DNA of 64,000 nt, from NCBI RefSeq assembly GCF_051401765.1, contig NC_135064.1, positions 24,526,001 to 24,590,000 on the forward strand. The letters run 5' to 3'. Positions 58,681 through 64,000 of this stretch are shown one piece after another. The stretch comes from Calliopsis andreniformis (Eukaryota; Arthropoda; Insecta; Hymenoptera; Andrenidae). Position numbers and translations under genes: made by a program. The notes beneath the pieces are model-generated. The model was not told the DNA's origin. It saw only the letters and a program-made list of their open reading frames with translations, and did not search any database. Each line of letters begins with the position of its first letter. The stretch's first letter is position 1.

Positions 58681-61640
58681 GAATTTACAACGACACACAG
58701 AAATAGCAGAAATCACAACGCAACAAAGACAAGGCAATTTCCCTGGATGCATTCAGATGCAGCGATCAATCTTTTCGCGAGCGACTCGTCTGTCACGCGA
58801 AATTGAAAAAAGAAAGGAGAGATCGTCATCGGCGCACGCGTTTATCTTTTTCGTCTATCGGTCACGAGATGCGTTAGATAACGTCTGTCTCCATGGCGGG
58901 CGACTCCAATATGGCAGGTACTCGCTGATGCAAAACCGTGTGCAAGGGGAGGCACGCGTGCAAACGAAGCACGGTTCACGTCCTGCGCGCTGGACTCGCG
59001 AGAAAAAACGACTGGATACATGCCAATCGCTGGCAATTCGATTCACTGAATCAGAACAACGACTCGAATTGGGTTGGCTAAGCGTGGCGGGACGTGGGGA
59101 AAATTTCAAATGAATTTTGTTGCCTTGCGCTTCAATCCTGGATAAGTGAGTGGATGTTTATTAACAGAGTCATCGAAATCACGGCTGGCTGCTTTTCGCC
59201 AATAAATCGTGGTTAAATACGAAATACATTTTTATTAAAAATCCTGGAATTATTAATCTCGATTCGTGGGATAGGCCATTTCAATCGGGCTGCCAGTATG
59301 CATGGAATATTAAGTCGGCTCTTATACCTTCTCTGTTTATTGTCTACAATGAACTCCATAACGTGGGAATTGACATTAAATCGTGGTCTGAGTATTGACA
59401 CTTGTTTTAATGAACTTGGTCTACAGTCTTGGAACAGGTGATCCTTTTCCCAGCTGTCTGCGTCAAAACACTTTATATTACAGAGAGGTGAAATAAGTGG
59501 TATAATCTAAAATACTCTAGAGCCTAGAGTCTAGAATAAAGTGATTTTCTATTCGAAGAAGTAAAGTGCTGCAAGAGTTTTCTGTCGTGCATGGCTTTAT
59601 TAAAGAAAAAATACTTAATATCAGTCTGCTGCATTTGACTGAAGTTTGTCTTTTCGCTGTCGCACTATATAGTTCATTCTGCCCTGCATTTTTTACTACA
59701 ATCGTAAAATATTTGCTAATTCTGAAGAATAACTATCCATTCTATGCCCGTCCAGATGCATTATCATGCAATCTAAAGCTGACATATTTTACGCGGTCCA
59801 CGCATTTCATAGCAAAATATTTTCGGAAACGGGAAATAATGGACACAGAGTGATTGCAGACCTTTTGTCGCTGAATTCGTTACAATGGGAAAGCAGATGG
59901 GGGCGAAACAAATGAAACTGCGCTTTTCCAAATAAGCGATCGATCCAGCAAAAACAGCAGCGTTCCCAAACCATTGACAAAAGCGGGACCCAGAAATTCG
60001 GAGCGTGACGTCGATAAAAATCTAATTAACGTAACGACACGTACGCTCGCCGAATCAAACGAATGCGGCGAAACACGGTCGCCATGTGTACCACTCGTCT
60101 ATTCGAATCCCTACACACATCCCTTTGAGCCCAATAATATTTACATTTCGTCGAGTATACGTGCAGAAATATCAGTAGTTGGCGCCGTATCCATCCGAGT
60201 AATTACGCATTCGAATACGTAAATACTTGGATGTTACAGATATTTTTCAAATATTGCAACATTCCCTCGCTACTTGACTCTGGTCGTTCAAGCTTCTCAC
60301 GCTGGATTCATAGAGGTATAATTTTTCATGTACGAAATAACGTACTTCGTAATTTGGGAATTTTTATAAAGAAGAAAAAATACTACGCCGATATTAGAAA
60401 TTAAGCAGAGGCTTTATTTAAAGAAGAGATGCACTTGCATTCAGCAGCCACGAACATGCACCAGCAAGCACAGACGAAAATTTGGAGCACCTGAAAGCAT
60501 TGTTCTTTTTTTCGCAATCTCAAACCATTTGCAGTATACATCCAGCCAAGCTTTATGGTGCACCCTCTGCACACATCTCTCCCAAATGAGTGTTTACCTT
60601 CGCCAAACACGTGCACACAGCATTCCCAGTGAAAGAGTTAAAATACGTGGCATTTTCCACGCAGGAGCATTAAAATATTACCCGTGGCGTCTCTTTTAAA
60701 AGGAACTGCGCTGGCTCTCCATAGTCTTCCCCGAACAATAGATGAGACGACTGGAAGAGGAGTCGATTCGAAGAAAGGGGACTGACGACAGAACTCGGGG
60801 GGAAAAGTAGAAGGCGACGTCGTCGGGACAAGAAGCGAGAAGTCGATCGATGGGACGGCTGAATGTTAAAAGAATTAACGCTCCCTGATTACATTTTTCT
60901 CCCCCCCTGGCTGGCGACGCTCTCGAGCGACGCGTCCACCCTTCCCGATTCGCCGAAGCAACGCCGCAGAGGAGGGGTGAGGCGTAAACGCTGCAATCGC
61001 TGCAGCCGGTAATTGCGGCGCAATTATGTCGAGCTATCGGCAACCACCGCGACGACGGGGATGATAGTTATAATTACCACGTGGCTGGCCCGAGAGGCGC
61101 GGCTCGTTATTCGAAAATTGTTTTCGGATACGACGATTTTCGAGCGTCGTTACGCGCGATCGTCGAACGCATCGTCGATTGCATTACGTAAACGGAACGC
61201 TTTGTCGTCGATGGGAGACGAAGGGAGAAGGGGAGGGTGGGGGCTCGATGTTTTTTACGTAACGACATCGATTAACGCCGAATCGCCGCGATTCGCGATC
61301 GAGCTGGAAGCCGCAGAAATTTTCGTGGAAATTGAAACACAGACGCGACTGAGGGGATAGGGTGCCCTTCCCGATCGTGGACTGTATTTTTCTCTGTTTC
61401 GACGCGGCGGCCAGGTTTTCCGGCTCGAAATTACAGGGGCTGTCGCGGTGGAAAGGGAGACGGGGAATTTCGACGGGGATCGATGGAATAATCGATTCGG
61501 GTGTCGACTAGTCGCATCGCAATTGGCGGCGGGCAAACGTTAAAAACGTTTGGAAATAAAGTGGGAAATTCTCGCGTGACGGCAAATACTCCTGTTTGCG
61601 GAGCGAAAGGGATACGATTGGGACGTTTTGTGATGTTCAT
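58681..61640. other. Non-coding: small GC-rich block, valley, mixed DNA, GC-rich block
   Basis: A 145-codon + frame (58676-59113) is opposed by two minus frames and has no known motif. The valley at 59101-59900 follows a G-rich edge. The block at 60.7-61.6 kb is CpG-rich with two 115-codon frames on opposite strands. No gene is recognised. Confidence 0.6.
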
Positions 61641-64000
61641 TCGTGTATTATTTTTAGCCTTCAAATTGGTGAGTCTATTCGAGTATATTTTTTTTACTTT
61701 TCAGGACTATTTTCCATTCTTTAGACTGTCAAAGAAACACTTTGATATTTGGACTGGGAGGATTCCTATTTGTCAAATTTTGTGTTCTGTTTAGAGCAGC
61801 AACTAACAAAATTTCTAATCTATCTAAAATTCAACAGATTAGCTTTAGTAATGGAGTAAACGTTATTTAGCAGTCATGCATACATTCATTATTTTATAAA
61901 AATAGACATCGCTCATTTGCTGTAATAACATAACTCAAAGAATAACTAATTTTACTATCATTAGTATAGAAAAAGTCGGATCTTGAGTTAAACGATGTTA
62001 TTGCTATATTTCTCGAGAAATCATTTTTATCTCTGATATGCTTACTTTTTATCAGAATTCACGCTTTTAAGACCATATGTTTTGTCTGAATAAAATTTTT
62101 GCGAGGACGATACACACGGACGCTCAAGCGCGCGAATTAGCGGCGAATTAGTGCGTGTCACGCGCAATATAGCGTGAAATGATTTCCTCTCGGCTCTTAC
62201 GTTCCCATTGTTCCCTATGCGAGGCGTACACTCGCGTTTGCATTGCACAGTTTGCCGGCGCGAATCAAGAGAATAAGTCACGCCTCGGTTGCACGCGATC
62301 GCGTCCAAACTCGTACAGTTAGCGGCTTTGAAAGGTGTCAAAGTTAGTTGCCACAGATTCTGAGCTTTTAACAACGTCAGGGGTTCTGATACCGTGCACA
62401 GAGATTGTCTAAATAAATCAAGTGCGAATGGAATCTCGCAACTTCGCGGAACATAAATTCACGATTCGTGGCATAAAATGATGAACGCGGTAAAAATAAT
62501 AATAACCTGACATTATTGGTACGTAATATAGACACGTGATCATTAATTCATTAAACCGATGTCACATGTATGTAAATGCAAGAGACAGGATGTAACTTAC
62601 GACAATGTATTTATTAAATCCACCACGGAATTAAATATTCCCATAAAGTACCTACTTTGCAAGATATTTCAATTTCAATTAGCTTGAAAAGTTACGTATG
62701 ACATCAGTAATGACGTTGAACCCAGTCCATGTGCCACTGTAGGTACTTCTTCAATCATTGTAACAGCGTAATAATTCCCATTCTGATTGCTGAGTACATT
62801 ACCTCTCGAAAATTTCTCCTCCATATTTCACTGCACACCATCCTCCTCATCAGTAACAATATAAAAAGTATATACATCAAGCTATCTGGAATATTAAATA
62901 AACTGGCGTGCGTATAAACGCAGAAGTGAAAGCCTCGTAAAAAGCATAATTTCGGCTCATCAAAGGGATCCCCGAACGAAGCTGAAAGTTCATCGCAGCG
63001 CTGTCGGCCGGTTTTCGCCCGAGCGGAATGTCACGAGCGCGCGTGTCGGCAATTACAGCGGCGCAGCTGCGCTTTCAGACAGAACTTCTGATAGTTTAAT
63101 GAGCCACGTCGGAAAACTTTTAAACGGCCTGCGCACGTTATATCCCGCGGCGGACAGGCCTTGCGGGTCGAAGGCGAACCCCCCCCGATGGCAGGGTCGC
63201 AGGTTCAACAACCCCCCTGTCCGACCCATTCGAGGCTCTCGGGAATCGTTTTCACCTGTGAACGACCAAGGAGGCCGGAAACGCGCGCGTGGAGCCACGT
63301 GATAGGCGCAACTGCGCTCACCTGGCTTGCCAACCTGGCGAGAAGATACTGAGGGGTTCCAGGGAGAAACGCGATACCGCGGTATCGTCGTGGTTAGAGC
63401 GCCACGCCTTTTTATCTTACCCCATCCGACTCCCTGCTACCAGCGCTGCCGTGAAAATTAGCAATTTGCTTGCGGCTGTAAACCGTTAACGACCGGGAAC
63501 GAGCACGGAACGCGATACCGCTTTTCCACGCTTCTGTCTTTCGGTGCAAGTGCTCGCCAACGCGTTTGCGGTCGCTGGGGAGACGTAATTTTCGAAAATT
63601 TTCACTCCACCTCGTAATTCGAACATAGCGGCGTGGTTATGCTGGACTGGTCGCGATAGTTGAAGATTCGGGGGAGCGTGAGTATGATAAAGGGGGGCAT
63701 TTCAATGGAGAGAGGAAATCTGTGGCGGTTGTTTGGACTAAAACGGACCGTTTTCGAGATGTATTTTTAGAGTCTTGATAAGAGGATGGTAATATTTTTT
63801 ATCTTGATATTAAGATGCGAATATACTTATTTAATAATATGTTGTGGAGGTTTAGAAAGGAGGATTTATGCGTCTGGTACAGGAGGTACTGATTACAGCA
63901 TGTATCATTTTAGGAGCAAGGTTTTTAAATATTTTTCGCCCTCTTGAAATGATGCAGAACGAGCTAATTTAGAAGTTTATCATTTCCTCATCATAAGGTC
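61641..64000. other. Non-coding: valley, GC-rich patch, valley, GC-rich block, start of a valley
   Basis: The block at 62.9-63.6 kb has short overlapping frames only. A donor-like sequence on the minus strand (GCCAG/GTGAGC, around 63317-63322) ends a minus frame of only about 25 codons, too little to call an exon. From 63641 the + strand turns G-rich as AT content rises, matching the left edge of other valleys. No gene is recognised. Confidence 0.6.

Noticed and set aside
63317..63400. Minus-strand splice-donor-like GCCAG/GTGAGC with an upstream frame
   Set aside because: The frame is closed by a stop after about 25 codons, with no clear acceptor.

Overview
The window reads as nuclear DNA of an insect, most likely a hymenopteran and perhaps a bee. 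The evidence is a fine mosaic of CpG-rich blocks and AT-rich valleys, heavy use of CG and CGCG words, short non-autonomous transposon relics that begin with CAGGGTG and are flanked by TA, and one foldback element (41670-42018) whose end sequence resembles a repeat I recall from many hymenopteran genomes. The assignment is inference; no marker gene is present.

I find no exon I can assign to a known protein family, and no tRNA, rRNA, recognised microRNA hairpin, CRISPR array or intact transposase. The longest open frames (up to about 196 codons) lie in CpG-rich or low-complexity DNA, often overlap on both strands, and have Arg/Ser/Pro-rich compositions. I treat them as chance ORFs. The window is best described as intergenic or deep-intronic.

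What it does contain is repeats and compositional structure. From left to right: a possible TATA/initiator core promoter with a short ORF and two splice-donor-like sites at 7746-8306; a 320-bp mariner-like MITE at 13598-13917; a 40-bp-period, TGCA-rich degenerate minisatellite at 21285-21786; a short MITE relic at 28839-29024; a near-palindrome of about 765 bp at 30680-31444 with a diverged motif present four times; hairpin copies of a dispersed GGGGACTTCTCATGGGAC-type sequence near 33.7 kb, with single copies at 50.7 and 54.3 kb; eight exact-length units of a 16-bp AT repeat at 37641-37768; and the 349-bp foldback MITE at 41670-42018. Microsatellites, G-quadruplex motifs and 200-700-bp polypurine/polypyrimidine tracts occur mainly in the GC-rich blocks.

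The most unusual signal is compositional. Most AT-rich valleys open, on the + strand, with a G-rich and C-poor flank and close with a C-rich and G-poor flank. Because one flank is the reverse-complement equivalent of the other, this is a strand-symmetric skew pointing outward from every GC-rich block. It suggests a directional germline process (divergent transcription, recombination or repair) starting in the GC-rich blocks. This is a hypothesis that sliding-window skew analysis can test.
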